Source: Loktanella sp. Alg231-35
Lineage (GTDB): Bacteria; Pseudomonadota; Alphaproteobacteria; Rhodobacterales; Rhodobacteraceae
Direction of reading: 5' to 3'
DNA: 64,000 bases
NCBI RefSeq assembly: GCF_900143545.1
Contig: NZ_FREV01000001.1
Location: 310,001 to 374,000, forward strand
Numbering within the stretch: position 1 is the stretch's first letter; each line of letters opens with the position of its first letter. The notes below the pieces were generated by a model that had not been told where the DNA came from, searched no databases, and worked only from the letters and a program-made list of their open reading frames with translations. Positions 1-9,901 of the stretch are shown here, piece after piece. The position numbers were made by a program, and so were the translations under genes.

Positions 1-208
1 CGCATTTCGATTGAGCTGTCAGGACAAAAGCGCGAACAACTCCGCTAGGTGAACCAGCTTCTACACGTCAAACTGCCTGCCAGCGTCTGCCACCTGATCT
101 ATTCGCACCAGCCTATCTTCCTCCCCGCGAGAAAAGGCGGACAGGTCAATTGGGGCGAATGCAGCTCTGACCGCGCAACAAACGATAATAAACAAATATT
201 GTGGAATT

Positions 209-295
209 TGGTGCCCAGGAGAGGACTCGAACCTCCACGTCCATACAGACACCAGCACCTGAAGCTGGCGCGTCTACCAATTCCGCCACCTGGGC
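209..295 (-). tRNA. tRNA-Leu (anticodon CAG)
   Basis: Read on the minus strand this folds as a class II tRNA. The acceptor arm GCCCAGG pairs with CCTGGGC and is followed by discriminator A and an encoded CCA (209-211). The D-arm GGCGGAATTGGTAGACGC is the usual leucine form, and the T-arm contains GGTTCGAGTCC. The anticodon loop is TTCAGGT, so the anticodon is CAG, reading CUG. The long variable arm (GTCTGTATGGACG region) fits leucine. No integrase or att-like duplication is seen beside it. Confidence 0.97.
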
Positions 296-449
296 AGGTC
301 ACGTGAGGGGCGATTTACGCGCGGTTGTTGGTCCTGTCAACGCGATTCGAGGTGAAAAGCGCTTTGCTTGATTGAATCATCAGGATTGCGCCTTGTCTGA
401 CCATTGGGGGGCGGATAAACCCGTCATGGAAATCTAAGAGGTCACCCCA

Positions 450-1433
450 ATGTCCAACCTTGTCACGATCTTTGGCGGTTCCGGTTTTGTCGGTCGCTAT
501 ATTGCCCTCCGCATGGCCAAAGAAGGCTGGCGTGTTCGTGTTGCTGTGCGCAACGTGAACGAGGCGATGTTCGTGCGTCCCTACGGTGTTGTGGGGCAGG
601 TTGAACCTGTGTTCTGTAATATCCGTGATGACGCTAGCGTTGCTGCTGTGACAGACGGTGCGGATGTTATCGTCAACTGCGTTGGCGTTCTGGATGAAGT
701 TGGCAAGAATACCTTTTCTGCCGTGCAGGCAGAGGGTGCCGAACGTATCGCCCGTGTTGCTGCTGCGCATGATGTGGCGCGGATGGTGCATATCTCGGCC
801 ATTGGTGCGGATGCGGATGCCCAAAGTGAATACGCCCGGACCAAGGCTGCCGGTGAGGCGGGCGTTCTGGCCCATATGCCGGATGCCGTCATTCTGCGCC
901 CTTCAATAATTTTTGGCCCTGAAGATGAATTCTTTAACCGCTTCGCCGGGATGAGTCGGTTTGGCCCTGTTCTGCCAGTCATTGGTGCTGGGACGAAGTT
1001 TCAACCTGTTTATGTCGACGATGTTGCAGCGGCTGCGACGCAGGCCGTGTTGGGTGAAGCCGCCTCCGGCATCTATGAGCTTGGTGGTCCGGAGGCGCAT
1101 AGCTTCCGCGAGTTGATGCAGTTGATGCTGGGTGTCGTTCATCGCCGCCGCTTGATCATCAACATACCGTTCTGGGCAGCCCGTGCGATGGCGTCGGTCT
1201 TTGCGATTGGCCGTGCCTTGACGCTTGGTCTGGTGAAGGGTCCTGTGACCAAGGATCAGGTGATCAATCTTGCCATCGACAATGTCGTGTCAGAGGACGC
1301 GCAGGGCTTTGACGCTTTGGGGATTGTCCCCACGGCGATGGAGGCTGTGTTGTCGGACTATCTGTGGCGTTTCCGCCCCTCTGGTCAGTACGACGCGATC
1401 AAGGATTCTGCCAAGAACCTGCGCAATACCTAG
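450..1433 (+). CDS. Complex I NDUFA9 subunit-family NAD(P)-binding protein
   Basis: This 327-residue protein is an atypical short-chain dehydrogenase/epimerase-like Rossmann protein. The nucleotide-binding motif GGSGFVG lies at residues 9-15, and a later LRPSIIFGPEDEF stretch is typical of the NDUFA9-like group of NAD-dependent epimerases. In mitochondria NDUFA9 is an accessory subunit of NADH:ubiquinone oxidoreductase; in alphaproteobacteria homologues are annotated as NDUFA9-family proteins and the substrate is not known. The start is supported by an AGAGG sequence upstream of the ATG. The stop codon overlaps that of the convergent uppP by four bases (CTAG). The family call is solid, but a direct role in complex I is inference. 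Confidence 0.85.
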   Translation: MSNLVTIFGGSGFVGRYIALRMAKEGWRVRVAVRNVNEAMFVRPYGVVGQVEPVFCNIRDDASVAAVTDGADVIVNCVGVLDEVGKNTFSAVQAEGAERIARVAAAHDVARMVHISAIGADADAQSEYARTKAAGEAGVLAHMPDAVILRPSIIFGPEDEFFNRFAGMSRFGPVLPVIGAGTKFQPVYVDDVAAAATQAVLGEAASGIYELGGPEAHSFRELMQLMLGVVHRRRLIINIPFWAARAMASVFAIGRALTLGLVKGPVTKDQVINLAIDNVVSEDAQGFDALGIVPTAMEAVLSDYLWRFRPSGQYDAIKDSAKNLRNT

Positions 1434-2233
1434 GTATACGCGATCCAGAGCAGGATGACCCCGAGCCCAATCCGGTAGATCACGTAGGGTGTGAAGCTCA
1501 CTGATTTTAGCAAGCGCATCATCAGCGTTAGTGCGCACAGTGCAGCCACAAAGGACATGGCCACGACGATCCCGATATCGCGCAGCACGCTGGCGTCTGC
1601 GGTGCCGATCACATCAAGACTTAGTAATGCGCCAGAGGCGATGATCGTCGGGATCGACATCAGCATTGCAAGGCGAGCAGCGTCTGTGCGCGTGTAGCCC
1701 AACATGCGCCCGGCGGTGATTGTGATACCCGACCGCGACGTGCCGGGGATCAACGCCACAGCCTGCCAGAGCCCCATTTTGAACGCATCTTTTAGCGACC
1801 AGCGTTCGGTTGTTTTTTCTGTTGCTCCGGTCTGGTCGGCCCAATAAAGCAAGACCCCAAATATGATCATCGCCCAGCCGATGACGGTGATCCCGCGCAT
1901 TGCCTCTGACAGCCCCGTCAGTTTCAGGATCAGCCCCACGATGATCACCGGGATGGTGGCGATCAGTAGGCAGAGCGCGAGGAATGCGCCCTTGGTGTCG
2001 ATCTTGCCACGCAGCAGGCGCAATGTCCCCACCAATGCCAGCCGCACGTCAGACGAGAAATACAGGACCACTGCCGCGAGGGTGCCCAGATGGGCAGCGA
2101 CGTCAATGATTTGGCCTTGATCGGCCAACCCGGTCAGCGACGGCAAAAGGATCAGATGCCCGGATGAGGACACCGGCAGGAACTCTGTCAGGCCCTGGAT
2201 CAGAGCAATAAGAAGGAGGTTGAAGGTGGTCAT
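1430..2233 (-). CDS. uppP: Undecaprenyl-diphosphatase UppP (BacA)
   Basis: This integral membrane enzyme dephosphorylates undecaprenyl pyrophosphate so that the lipid carrier can be reused in peptidoglycan synthesis; it also gives bacitracin resistance. Family motifs are present: an N-terminal GLTEFLPVSSSGHL carrying the catalytic Glu and Ser, and a second PGTSRSG motif. Several hydrophobic helices cover the rest. From the ATG at 2233 the protein has 267 residues, the normal size; a GTG at 2260 would add nine residues. The gene is divergent from gltD, with about 215 bases between them. Confidence 0.95.
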   Translation of the reverse strand: MTTFNLLLIALIQGLTEFLPVSSSGHLILLPSLTGLADQGQIIDVAAHLGTLAAVVLYFSSDVRLALVGTLRLLRGKIDTKGAFLALCLLIATIPVIIVGLILKLTGLSEAMRGITVIGWAMIIFGVLLYWADQTGATEKTTERWSLKDAFKMGLWQAVALIPGTSRSGITITAGRMLGYTRTDAARLAMLMSIPTIIASGALLSLDVIGTADASVLRDIGIVVAMSFVAALCALTLMMRLLKSVSFTPYVIYRIGLGVILLWIAYT

Positions 2234-2343
2234 GCGTCCAGACTTTGATTCGGATACCACAACCTAACCCACGAGAATCTTGGGGGAAGGGCGCATATAG
2301 GTATACTTCGGACCTAATCTTAGGAGATTTCTGCCGTGTTTGG

Positions 2344-2372
2344 TTGTCAGTGTGAGAATTTTCCCTCATATA
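2344..2372 (+). promoter_or_regulatory. Candidate sigma-70 promoter for gltD
   Basis: TTGTCA (2344-2349) and CATATA (2367-2372) are separated by 17 bases, roughly 75 bases before the gltD start. The -10 match is weak, so this is only a candidate within the uppP/gltD divergent region. Confidence 0.3.
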
Positions 2373-2448
2373 GGTCAATAATACTGCCTTTTCATTCCAA
2401 AAGAGTCGTTCTAAAAGGCGGCTCGCCTCGCGAAACGGGAGAAGAACC

Positions 2449-3876
2449 ATGGCTGGCCAGAAAATGCTGAAGTTCACGAAGGTGGAACGCGACATGCCGG
2501 AAAAGCGTGCGCCAAATCTACGCAATCAGGATTTCGGCGAGATCTACGCAGAGTACGCCAGCGAGAAGGCCGCCGAGCAAGCCAGCCGGTGCAGCCAGTG
2601 TGGTGTGCCCTATTGCCAGACCCATTGCCCGTTGCACAACAACATCCCTGATTGGTTGCGTTTGACTGCCGAAGGTCGTCTGCAAGAGGCCTATGAGATC
2701 AGCCAGGCCACGAATACGTTCCCCGAAATCTGCGGCCGCATTTGCCCGCAGGACCGCCTGTGTGAAGGCAACTGCGTGATCGAACAATCCGGCCACGGCA
2801 CCGTCACCATTGGCTCGGTTGAGAAATACATCACTGACACGGCCTTTGAAGAAGGCTGGGTGAAGCCCATCCGCCCGCATGCGGAGCGCGGCGAAAGCGT
2901 GGGCATCATTGGCGCAGGCCCCGGTGGTCTGGCTGCTGCGGATATGTTGCGCCGCCAAGGTGTGCAGGTGACGGTTTATGACCGCTATGATCGTGGGGGC
3001 GGTTTGCTGACCTACGGCATCCCCGGTTTCAAGCTGGAGAAGGATATCGTCATGCAGCGCATGACGCAGCTGGAAGACGGCGGCGTCCAGTTTGTGATGA
3101 ACTGCAACGTGGGCGAGGACCTGTCGTTTGATGCCATTCGCGGCAAACATGACGCAGTACTGATTGCAACAGGTGTCTATAAAACAAGAGACCTGCCCGA
3201 TTCCGGTGCCGAAGGCATCGTCAATGCCATCGACTATCTGACGGCTAGCAACCGCAAGAGCTTTGGCGACGAAGTGCCAGAGTTTGAAAGCGGAGAATTG
3301 AATGCCGATGGCAAGCGCATTGTTGTCATTGGCGGCGGCGATACAGCGATGGACTGTGTCCGCACCGCCGTGCGGCAGGGCGCTGAAAGCGTCAAATGCC
3401 TCTACCGCCGTGACAAGGCCAATATGCCGGGTTCACAGCGCGAAGTGCAGAACGCCGAAGAAGAAGGCGTAGAATTTGTCTGGCTCTCTGCCCCCGACGG
3501 GTTTGAAGGTGATGCTGTGACAGGCGTGAAGGTACAAAAGATGCGCCTTGGCGCCCCCGATGCCACGGGTCGTCAGGCACCAGAACTGATCGAAGGTGCT
3601 GATTACGTCGAAGGCGCTGATCTGGTGATCAAGGCGCTGGGCTTTGAACCCGAAGACCTGCCCGCGCTTTGGGGTGTTGAAGGTCTTGAGGTCACGCGTT
3701 GGGGCACGGTAAAGGCCGACTTTGGCACCGGTCAGACCACCCTTGAAGGTGTCTTTGCCGCGGGTGATATCGTGCGCGGTGCATCGCTTGTTGTCTGGGC
3801 GATCCGTGATGGGCGTGACTGTGCGACGGCAATTCTGGAATACTTGGGGCAAGCGGCCACGGTGGCCGCTGAATAA
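2449..3876 (+). CDS. gltD: Glutamate synthase (NADPH) small subunit
   Basis: GltD (475 aa) takes electrons from NADPH and passes them to the large subunit, which makes two glutamates from glutamine and 2-oxoglutarate. The N-terminal ferredoxin-like part has two Cys sets (C48, C51, C56, C60 and C95, C99, C105, C109) for [4Fe-4S] clusters. It is followed by an FAD-binding GAGPGG motif near residue 155 and an NADPH-binding GGGDTAMD motif near residue 295. A GGGAGAAG ribosome binding site precedes the ATG. Unusually, gltB is not adjacent: two secreted paralogues lie between them, all on the same strand. Confidence 0.95.
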   Translation: MAGQKMLKFTKVERDMPEKRAPNLRNQDFGEIYAEYASEKAAEQASRCSQCGVPYCQTHCPLHNNIPDWLRLTAEGRLQEAYEISQATNTFPEICGRICPQDRLCEGNCVIEQSGHGTVTIGSVEKYITDTAFEEGWVKPIRPHAERGESVGIIGAGPGGLAAADMLRRQGVQVTVYDRYDRGGGLLTYGIPGFKLEKDIVMQRMTQLEDGGVQFVMNCNVGEDLSFDAIRGKHDAVLIATGVYKTRDLPDSGAEGIVNAIDYLTASNRKSFGDEVPEFESGELNADGKRIVVIGGGDTAMDCVRTAVRQGAESVKCLYRRDKANMPGSQREVQNAEEEGVEFVWLSAPDGFEGDAVTGVKVQKMRLGAPDATGRQAPELIEGADYVEGADLVIKALGFEPEDLPALWGVEGLEVTRWGTVKADFGTGQTTLEGVFAAGDIVRGASLVVWAIRDGRDCATAILEYLGQAATVAAE

Positions 3877-3964
3877 GGCGGCTGTGGGGGCACAGACGAT
3901 GTACTCACACCCGCCAGACGCACCACTAGATTAGGTCACACTCACTGACCCGGAAGGTAGATAA

Positions 3965-4636
3965 ATGATGAAGCTCGCAGCCCTCCTGACAGCCCTGACA
4001 TTGGCAACCCCTGTGGTGGCCCAGCAAAGTTTTGCCGCACCCGAAGGCTGTGAGGCCAAGCTGACAGTGCAGCACAAATCCTGTGTTTTGATCAACGTCT
4101 GGACATGCGAGGCCGACAACCCTGGCGATCAGTGGATTGCCTTGATCAGCCAGCAGGGTGTGTTCAGCGTGCAGCGCGTTGATTCCGAATTCCAATGGCT
4201 CGAAAACTACAAAGTCACCGGCAACGAACAGTTGATTACCCCTGCCGACGACCCAGCATCCTTAACTGAACTTTTCGAGAACCAGGTCGACACCTGGGAC
4301 TTTACGATTGAGACCGAAGGCGGCACTGAACGTAATGTCGGCTTTGATACCCTCACCGGAGAGACCACCGTTATCGACGGTGAAGAACTGCTGAACACCG
4401 AATATGCGGGCCGGACCGTTGATCAGGATGGTGTCGAGTTGGACGTCGGCAGTGGCCGTCAGTTTGTCAGCGAAAAACACCGTTTGTTTTTCTTTGGTGA
4501 GGCTTGGCAGGACGAAACGCCAGATCAGATCATTGATATGTCCCCGGTAGAGTTCATCTATCCAGACGAGCCGGGTTTTTTCAGCGACCAGCCGAAGTAT
4601 GAATGCAACGAAATCGACGCGAGCTATCAGCCATGA
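3965..4636 (+). CDS. Secreted protein of unknown function, paralogue 1 in glt locus
   Basis: No known enzyme family is recognised. The protein (223 aa from the first ATG; a second ATG follows directly) begins with a classic signal peptide ending around VVAQQ, so it should be periplasmic or secreted. The mature part starts with a Cys-rich section (GCEAKLTVQHKSC, then WTC), and the C-terminal region has VEFIYPDEPGFFSDQPKYEC. The downstream gene encodes a clear paralogue of the same length. Four cysteines are shared by the pair and could form two disulfides. It sits between gltD and gltB with about 90 bases upstream, which suggests co-transcription but not function. Confidence 0.8.
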   Translation: MMKLAALLTALTLATPVVAQQSFAAPEGCEAKLTVQHKSCVLINVWTCEADNPGDQWIALISQQGVFSVQRVDSEFQWLENYKVTGNEQLITPADDPASLTELFENQVDTWDFTIETEGGTERNVGFDTLTGETTVIDGEELLNTEYAGRTVDQDGVELDVGSGRQFVSEKHRLFFFGEAWQDETPDQIIDMSPVEFIYPDEPGFFSDQPKYECNEIDASYQP

Positions 4637-5304
4637 GGTTTGCCGCCCTTTTCTTGTGTCTTGCAGCACCGGCCGTTGCTCAGGACGGCCCTGCGCAGTT
4701 CAGCCTGCCAGCGGGGTGCGATGCCTATCTGACGGTCCAGACTGAAAGCTGTGAAGTCAGTCACTACTTTACCTGTGCGACTGATCCCGCCGACAACCAA
4801 CACCGCGTGTCACTGGACGAACAGGGCATGACCTATCTGGGCATGATCGACCGCGAAACACAGTGGATCGAGAGTTATCACGCGATTAGCGGCCATAGCG
4901 AAGCGCTGGAAGCCGATCCCGCCGAACGCGCCTCACTTTCTGAGTTGATCGAGACCGGGGTCGATGATTTTGACTTTCGGACCTTGTCGGATGAGATCGG
5001 AGCGACACGTTTCGTAGGTCAGGACACGTTGACCGGTCGTCAGATCACCATTGATGGCGTCACACTGGACGAGACGACATACGACATCGCCGCCTATGAT
5101 GAGGCTGGCAACGTCGTTTGGGAGGCCGAGGGCAATGAGTTCATCAGCCGAAACTGGCGTATCTTCCTGTCAGGCAGCGGCACGGTGACGACCGCAGACG
5201 GCAGCTATGACCGCACCAATCGCCCGGTCGAGTTTATTTACCCCGGTGAGCCGGGTTTCCTGAGCAGCCACCCCAAACACGGTTGCGGTGTCTCTATATC
5301 TTAA
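4633..5304 (+). CDS. Secreted protein of unknown function, paralogue 2 in glt locus
   Basis: The ATG at 4633 overlaps the stop of the preceding gene (ATGA), which implies translational coupling and gives 223 residues, exactly the length of its neighbour. A signal peptide runs from MRFAALFLCLAAP to about AVAQ. Shared with paralogue 1 are a GC-x-A-x-LTVQ-x2-SC segment, a following TC, the TQWIE/FQWLE block, the DTLTG motif, VEFIYPGEPGF and a late Cys. The pair arose by tandem duplication and has diverged well below half identity by eye. gltB begins 58 bases after it. Function unknown. Confidence 0.8.
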   Translation: MRFAALFLCLAAPAVAQDGPAQFSLPAGCDAYLTVQTESCEVSHYFTCATDPADNQHRVSLDEQGMTYLGMIDRETQWIESYHAISGHSEALEADPAERASLSELIETGVDDFDFRTLSDEIGATRFVGQDTLTGRQITIDGVTLDETTYDIAAYDEAGNVVWEAEGNEFISRNWRIFLSGSGTVTTADGSYDRTNRPVEFIYPGEPGFLSSHPKHGCGVSIS

Positions 5305-5362
5305 GAATTGAATGCAAGCCCATCTGCAACGCGGATGGCCCCGCCCACGAAAGGAATACGCC

Positions 5363-8300
5363 ATGACAACCTATGATCAATCTTGGGTCGCCGCCGAAGA
5401 AGCCAAGCGTCAGTGGATGGCCGAAAACGGCCTTTACAAGGACGATGATGAACATGCCTCTTGTGGCGTGGGCCTTGTGGTTTCGATTGACGGCAGCGCC
5501 TCGCGTGGTGTGGTTGAAAAAGGCATTGATGCGCTCAAGGCGGTCTGGCACCGCGGCGCCGTTGATGCCGATGGCAAGACCGGCGATGGCGCGGGTATTC
5601 ACGTCCAGATCCCGGTGCCCTTCTTTCAGGATCAAATCCGCCGCACCGGCCACGTGCCCAAAGATGATGAGATGATCGCGGTTGGTCAGGTCTTTCTTCC
5701 CCGCACGGATTTTGGCGCGCAAGAGCATTGCCGCACGATTGTGGAAACCGAAGTGCTGCGCATGGGTCACTACATCTATGGCTGGCGCCACGTCCCTGTG
5801 AACACCGAGGTGCTGGGCGACAAAGCCAACGCAACCCGCCCCGAGATCGAGCAAATCCTGATCCGCTGTGAAAAGGACATGGATGAAGAAAAGTTCGAGC
5901 GTGAGCTTTACATCATTCGCCGCCGGATCGAAAAGGCTGCGACCGCTGCGGGCATCCCTAGCGTCTATATCTGTTCGATGTCCTGCCGTTCGATCATCTA
6001 CAAAGGCATGATGCTGGCCGAGCAGGTCGCGGAATTTTACCCCGACCTGATGGACGTCCGGTTTGAAAGCGCCTTTGCGATCTATCATCAGCGCTATTCC
6101 ACCAACACCTTCCCGCAGTGGTCGCTGGCCCAGCCCTTCCGCATGTTGGCCCATAACGGTGAAATCAACACGTTGAAGGGTAATGTGAACTGGATGCGAA
6201 GCCATGAAATTCGCATGGCGTCGAATGCCTTTGGTGAAAAGGCCGAGGATATCAAACCGATTATCCCGTCGGGTGCGTCGGATAGCTCCGCGCTAGATTC
6301 CGTGTTTGAGGTTCTGGTTCGCGCTGGTCGCAATGCCCCCATGGCCAAAACAATGATGGTGCCAGAAGCGTGGTCGCAACAGGCCGTTGAAATGCCCCCT
6401 GCGTGGCAGGATATGTACGGTTATTGCAATGCCGTGATGGAGCCTTGGGATGGCCCCGCCGCCTTGGCGATGACCGATGGGCGCTGGGTTTGTGGCGGTT
6501 TGGACCGCAACGGTCTGCGTCCTCTGCGCTATGTCGTAACGGGTGACGGTCTTTTGGTGGCCGGGTCCGAAGTGGGCATGGTGCCTGTGGATGAAGCCAC
6601 CGTCGTTGAAAAGGGCGCCCTTGGTCCCGGCCAGATGATTGCCGTTGACATGCAAGAAGGCCGGCTATTCCACGATGAAGAGCTGAAAAACGAACTCGCC
6701 GCCGCACAGCCCTTTAGCGAATGGGTTGAAAGGGTCACTGATCTGAGCAGCCTAATGCGTGACGCCGCTGAGACCGCGATCTATGAAGGTGATGAGCTGC
6801 GCAAGCGGCAGGTTGCGGCTGGGTATAGCATCGAAGAGCTAGAACAGGTGTTGGCCCCAATGGCCGAAGACGGCAAGGAAATGATTGCGTCGATGGGCGA
6901 CGATACGCCCTCGGCGGTGCTATCCAAGACCTATCGCCCACTGTCGCATTTCTTCCGGCAGAACTTTTCTCAGGTGACGAACCCGCCGATTGACAGCCTG
7001 CGCGAAAGCCGGGTGATGTCGCTCAAGACACGGTTCGGCAACCTCAAGAACGTGCTGGATGAAGATAGCTCGCAGACTGAGATCCTGATGCTCGACAGTC
7101 CCTTTGTGGGCAATGCCGCGTTTGATCAGATGGTCCGGCAGTTTGGCGAAAGCGTGGCCGAGATTGATTGTACCTTTGCGCCCGGCGCAGGTGCGTTGAT
7201 GGCCGGTCTGGCCCGTATCCGCGAAGAGGCAGAGGACGCTGTTCGCTCTGGCGCGGGTCATATCGTGCTGACGGATCAGCAACAGGGTGGCACGCGCATT
7301 GCGATGCCTATGATCCTTGCCACATCGGCTGTGCATTCAGGGCTGACCAAGAAAGGCCTGCGCACCTTCTGTTCGATCAATGTCCGCTCTGCCGAGTGTA
7401 TTGATCCGCACTATTTTGCTGTGCTGATCGGTTGTGGTGCAACCACAGTGAACGCTTATCTGGCGCAGGATTCCATTGCGGATCGTGTGCGCCGCGGTCT
7501 GATCGATGGGTCCTTGACCGATGCGATGCGCCGCTACCGCGCGGCTGTTGATGCGGGTCTTCTCAAGATCATGTCCAAGATGGGGATTTCGGTCCTGTCA
7601 TCCTATCGCGGTGGCTTGAACTTTGAGGCTGTTGGTCTGTCCCGTGCGATGGTTGCCGAATACTTCCCCGGCATGCATTCGCGTATCTCCGGTATTGGCA
7701 CCAGCGGTATCCAGACCAAGCTAGAGGAAGTGCATGCCAAGGGTTGGAACGGTGGCACAGATGTGTTGCCCATCGGGGGTTTCTACAAGGCCCGCCGGTC
7801 GGGCGAAAAACACGCCTGGGAAGCGCAGACCATGCATATGTTGCAGGCCGCTTGCAACAACGCGAGCTATTCGCTGTGGCAGCAGTACTCCAAGTCGATG
7901 CAATCGAACCCGCCGATCCATCTGCGTGACCTGCTGGCGATCAAGCCGCTGGGTACGCCTGTGCCGATTGAAGAAGTCGAAAGCATTACGGCTATTCGCA
8001 AACGTTTCGTGACACCCGGCATGTCGCTTGGGGCGCTCAGCCCTGAGGCCCACAAGACGCTAAACGTCGCGATGAACCGCATTGGCGCAAAGTCCGACAG
8101 TGGCGAGGGTGGTGAAGATCCCGCACACTTCAATCCAGAGCCTAACGGCGACAACCCGTCTGCGAAGATCAAGCAGGTTGCCTCTGGCCGGTTCGGCGTC
8201 ACCGCTGAATATCTGAACGCTTGTGAAGAGCTTGAGATCAAAGTCGCCCAAGGTGCCAAGCCCGGAGAGGGTGGGCAATTGCCGGGGATGAAGGTCACCG

Positions 8301-9895
8301 ACCTGATCGCGCGGCTGCGCCACTCGACCAAAGGTGTGACCCTGATTTCGCCACCGCCACACCACGATATCTACTCGATCGAGGATTTGGCGCAGCTGAT
8401 CTATGACCTTAAGCAGATCAACCCGCGCTGCAAAGTGACGGTCAAGCTGGTGTCTTCGTCCGGTGTCGGCACGATTGCCGCAGGTGTGGCCAAAGCCAAG
8501 GCCGATGTGATCCTGATTTCAGGTCATAACGGCGGTACAGGTGCGTCGCCAGGCACGTCTATTAAATACGCAGGTCTGCCATGGGAAATGGGTCTGACCG
8601 AGGCGCATCAGGTGCTCGCGATGAACAACCTGCGTGAACGCATCACGCTGCGCACCGATGGTGGCCTGCGCACCGGGCGTGACATTGTCATGGCTGCGAT
8701 GATGGGGGCCGAGGAATACGGCATCGGTACCGCCGCTTTGATTGCGATGGGCTGTATCATGGTGCGGCAGTGCCAGTCGAACACCTGCCCCGTCGGTGTG
8801 TGTACGCAGGACGAAGCACTGCGTGATAAGTTCACTGGCAATGCCGACAAAGTTGTGAACCTGATCACTTTCTATGCAACCGAGGTGCGTGAAATCCTCG
8901 CGTCGATTGGTGCGCGTAGCTTGGACGATGTGATCGGTCGCGCCGATCTGCTGACCCAAGTGTCGCGTGGCTCTGCCCATCTGGATGATCTGGACCTCAA
9001 CCCGCTGCTGATCACCGTCGATGGCGCGCATAAGATCACCTATGACCGCAACAAGCCGCGCAATGTGGTGGATGACACGCTGGATGCGCAGATCGTGAAG
9101 GATGCCGCGCGCTTCCTAAACGATGGTGAGAAGATGCAACTGGATTATGCGGTGCAGAACACGCTGCGGACCATCGGTACGCGCACGTCGAGCCACATTG
9201 TGCAGCAATTCGGGATGCGGAATGCGTTGCAGCCTGACCACCTGACGGTGAAACTGCGCGGCTCTGCTGGGCAGTCTCTGGGGGCGTTTGCCGCTCCGGG
9301 ATTGAAGCTAGAAGTGTCGGGTGATGCGAACGACTATGTCGGGAAGGGCCTATCGGGCGGCACGATTGTCGTTCGTCCGCCGATGGTCAGCCCGTTGGTG
9401 GCGTCCGAGAACACGATTATCGGCAACACGGTGCTTTATGGTGCGACTGATGGGTATCTCTTTGCCGCCGGTCGCGCGGGCGAGCGATTTGCCGTGCGTA
9501 ACTCTGGTGCCAGCGTGGTGATCGAGGGCTGCGGTACCAACGGTTGCGAATACATGACCGGTGGTGTGGCGGTGATCCTTGGATCAATCGGGGCCAACTT
9601 TGGGGCCGGAATGACCGGCGGCATGGCCTATCTTTATGACCCCAACGGCAACGCTGCTGACCTAATCAACATGGAAACATTGGTGACAAATCCGGTGACG
9701 GTGGACCATTGGCGTGACCAGTTGAAAGGCCTGATCGAACGGCACGCAGCAGAGACGGGCAGCCGCAAGGCCGCTGACATCTTGCAGCATTGGGAAATGG
9801 AAAGAGGCCATTTCATGCAGGTTTGTCCGAAAGAGATGCTGGTGCATTTACTGCATCCGCTGAGCGTTGAAGAAACCGCCATCCCTGCGGAATAA
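5363..9895 (+). CDS. gltB: Glutamate synthase (NADPH) large subunit
   Basis: GltB (1510 aa) hydrolyses glutamine at an N-terminal class II amidotransferase domain and channels ammonia to an FMN site where 2-oxoglutarate becomes glutamate. The start at 5363 has an AAGGAA site upstream and leaves a 33-residue propeptide before the catalytic Cys34 in EHASCGVG. Central and FMN-binding synthase domains follow. The [3Fe-4S] ligands are C1137, C1142 and C1147 (CQSNTCPVGVC), and the C-terminal GXGXG beta-helix domain (near residues 1280-1480) is intact. Its length is normal. The partner gltD is upstream, beyond the two secreted proteins. Confidence 0.97.
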   Translation: MTTYDQSWVAAEEAKRQWMAENGLYKDDDEHASCGVGLVVSIDGSASRGVVEKGIDALKAVWHRGAVDADGKTGDGAGIHVQIPVPFFQDQIRRTGHVPKDDEMIAVGQVFLPRTDFGAQEHCRTIVETEVLRMGHYIYGWRHVPVNTEVLGDKANATRPEIEQILIRCEKDMDEEKFERELYIIRRRIEKAATAAGIPSVYICSMSCRSIIYKGMMLAEQVAEFYPDLMDVRFESAFAIYHQRYSTNTFPQWSLAQPFRMLAHNGEINTLKGNVNWMRSHEIRMASNAFGEKAEDIKPIIPSGASDSSALDSVFEVLVRAGRNAPMAKTMMVPEAWSQQAVEMPPAWQDMYGYCNAVMEPWDGPAALAMTDGRWVCGGLDRNGLRPLRYVVTGDGLLVAGSEVGMVPVDEATVVEKGALGPGQMIAVDMQEGRLFHDEELKNELAAAQPFSEWVERVTDLSSLMRDAAETAIYEGDELRKRQVAAGYSIEELEQVLAPMAEDGKEMIASMGDDTPSAVLSKTYRPLSHFFRQNFSQVTNPPIDSLRESRVMSLKTRFGNLKNVLDEDSSQTEILMLDSPFVGNAAFDQMVRQFGESVAEIDCTFAPGAGALMAGLARIREEAEDAVRSGAGHIVLTDQQQGGTRIAMPMILATSAVHSGLTKKGLRTFCSINVRSAECIDPHYFAVLIGCGATTVNAYLAQDSIADRVRRGLIDGSLTDAMRRYRAAVDAGLLKIMSKMGISVLSSYRGGLNFEAVGLSRAMVAEYFPGMHSRISGIGTSGIQTKLEEVHAKGWNGGTDVLPIGGFYKARRSGEKHAWEAQTMHMLQAACNNASYSLWQQYSKSMQSNPPIHLRDLLAIKPLGTPVPIEEVESITAIRKRFVTPGMSLGALSPEAHKTLNVAMNRIGAKSDSGEGGEDPAHFNPEPNGDNPSAKIKQVASGRFGVTAEYLNACEELEIKVAQGAKPGEGGQLPGMKVTDLIARLRHSTKGVTLISPPPHHDIYSIEDLAQLIYDLKQINPRCKVTVKLVSSSGVGTIAAGVAKAKADVILISGHNGGTGASPGTSIKYAGLPWEMGLTEAHQVLAMNNLRERITLRTDGGLRTGRDIVMAAMMGAEEYGIGTAALIAMGCIMVRQCQSNTCPVGVCTQDEALRDKFTGNADKVVNLITFYATEVREILASIGARSLDDVIGRADLLTQVSRGSAHLDDLDLNPLLITVDGAHKITYDRNKPRNVVDDTLDAQIVKDAARFLNDGEKMQLDYAVQNTLRTIGTRTSSHIVQQFGMRNALQPDHLTVKLRGSAGQSLGAFAAPGLKLEVSGDANDYVGKGLSGGTIVVRPPMVSPLVASENTIIGNTVLYGATDGYLFAAGRAGERFAVRNSGASVVIEGCGTNGCEYMTGGVAVILGSIGANFGAGMTGGMAYLYDPNGNAADLINMETLVTNPVTVDHWRDQLKGLIERHAAETGSRKAADILQHWEMERGHFMQVCPKEMLVHLLHPLSVEETAIPAE

Positions 9896-9901
9896 ATGAC
9901 A

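Noticed and set aside
1-48. Open frame from the window edge to TAG at 46-48, possible end of an upstream gene
   Set aside because: Only 15 codons are visible and they match no known C-terminus; too little to call.
209-295. Possible integration site at tRNA-Leu
   Set aside because: No integrase, direct repeat of the tRNA end or foreign genes are near.
5294-6205. 303-codon minus-strand open frame opposite gltB
   Set aside because: It is fully antisense to a conserved gene and shows no recognisable domain; typical shadow frame in GC-rich DNA.
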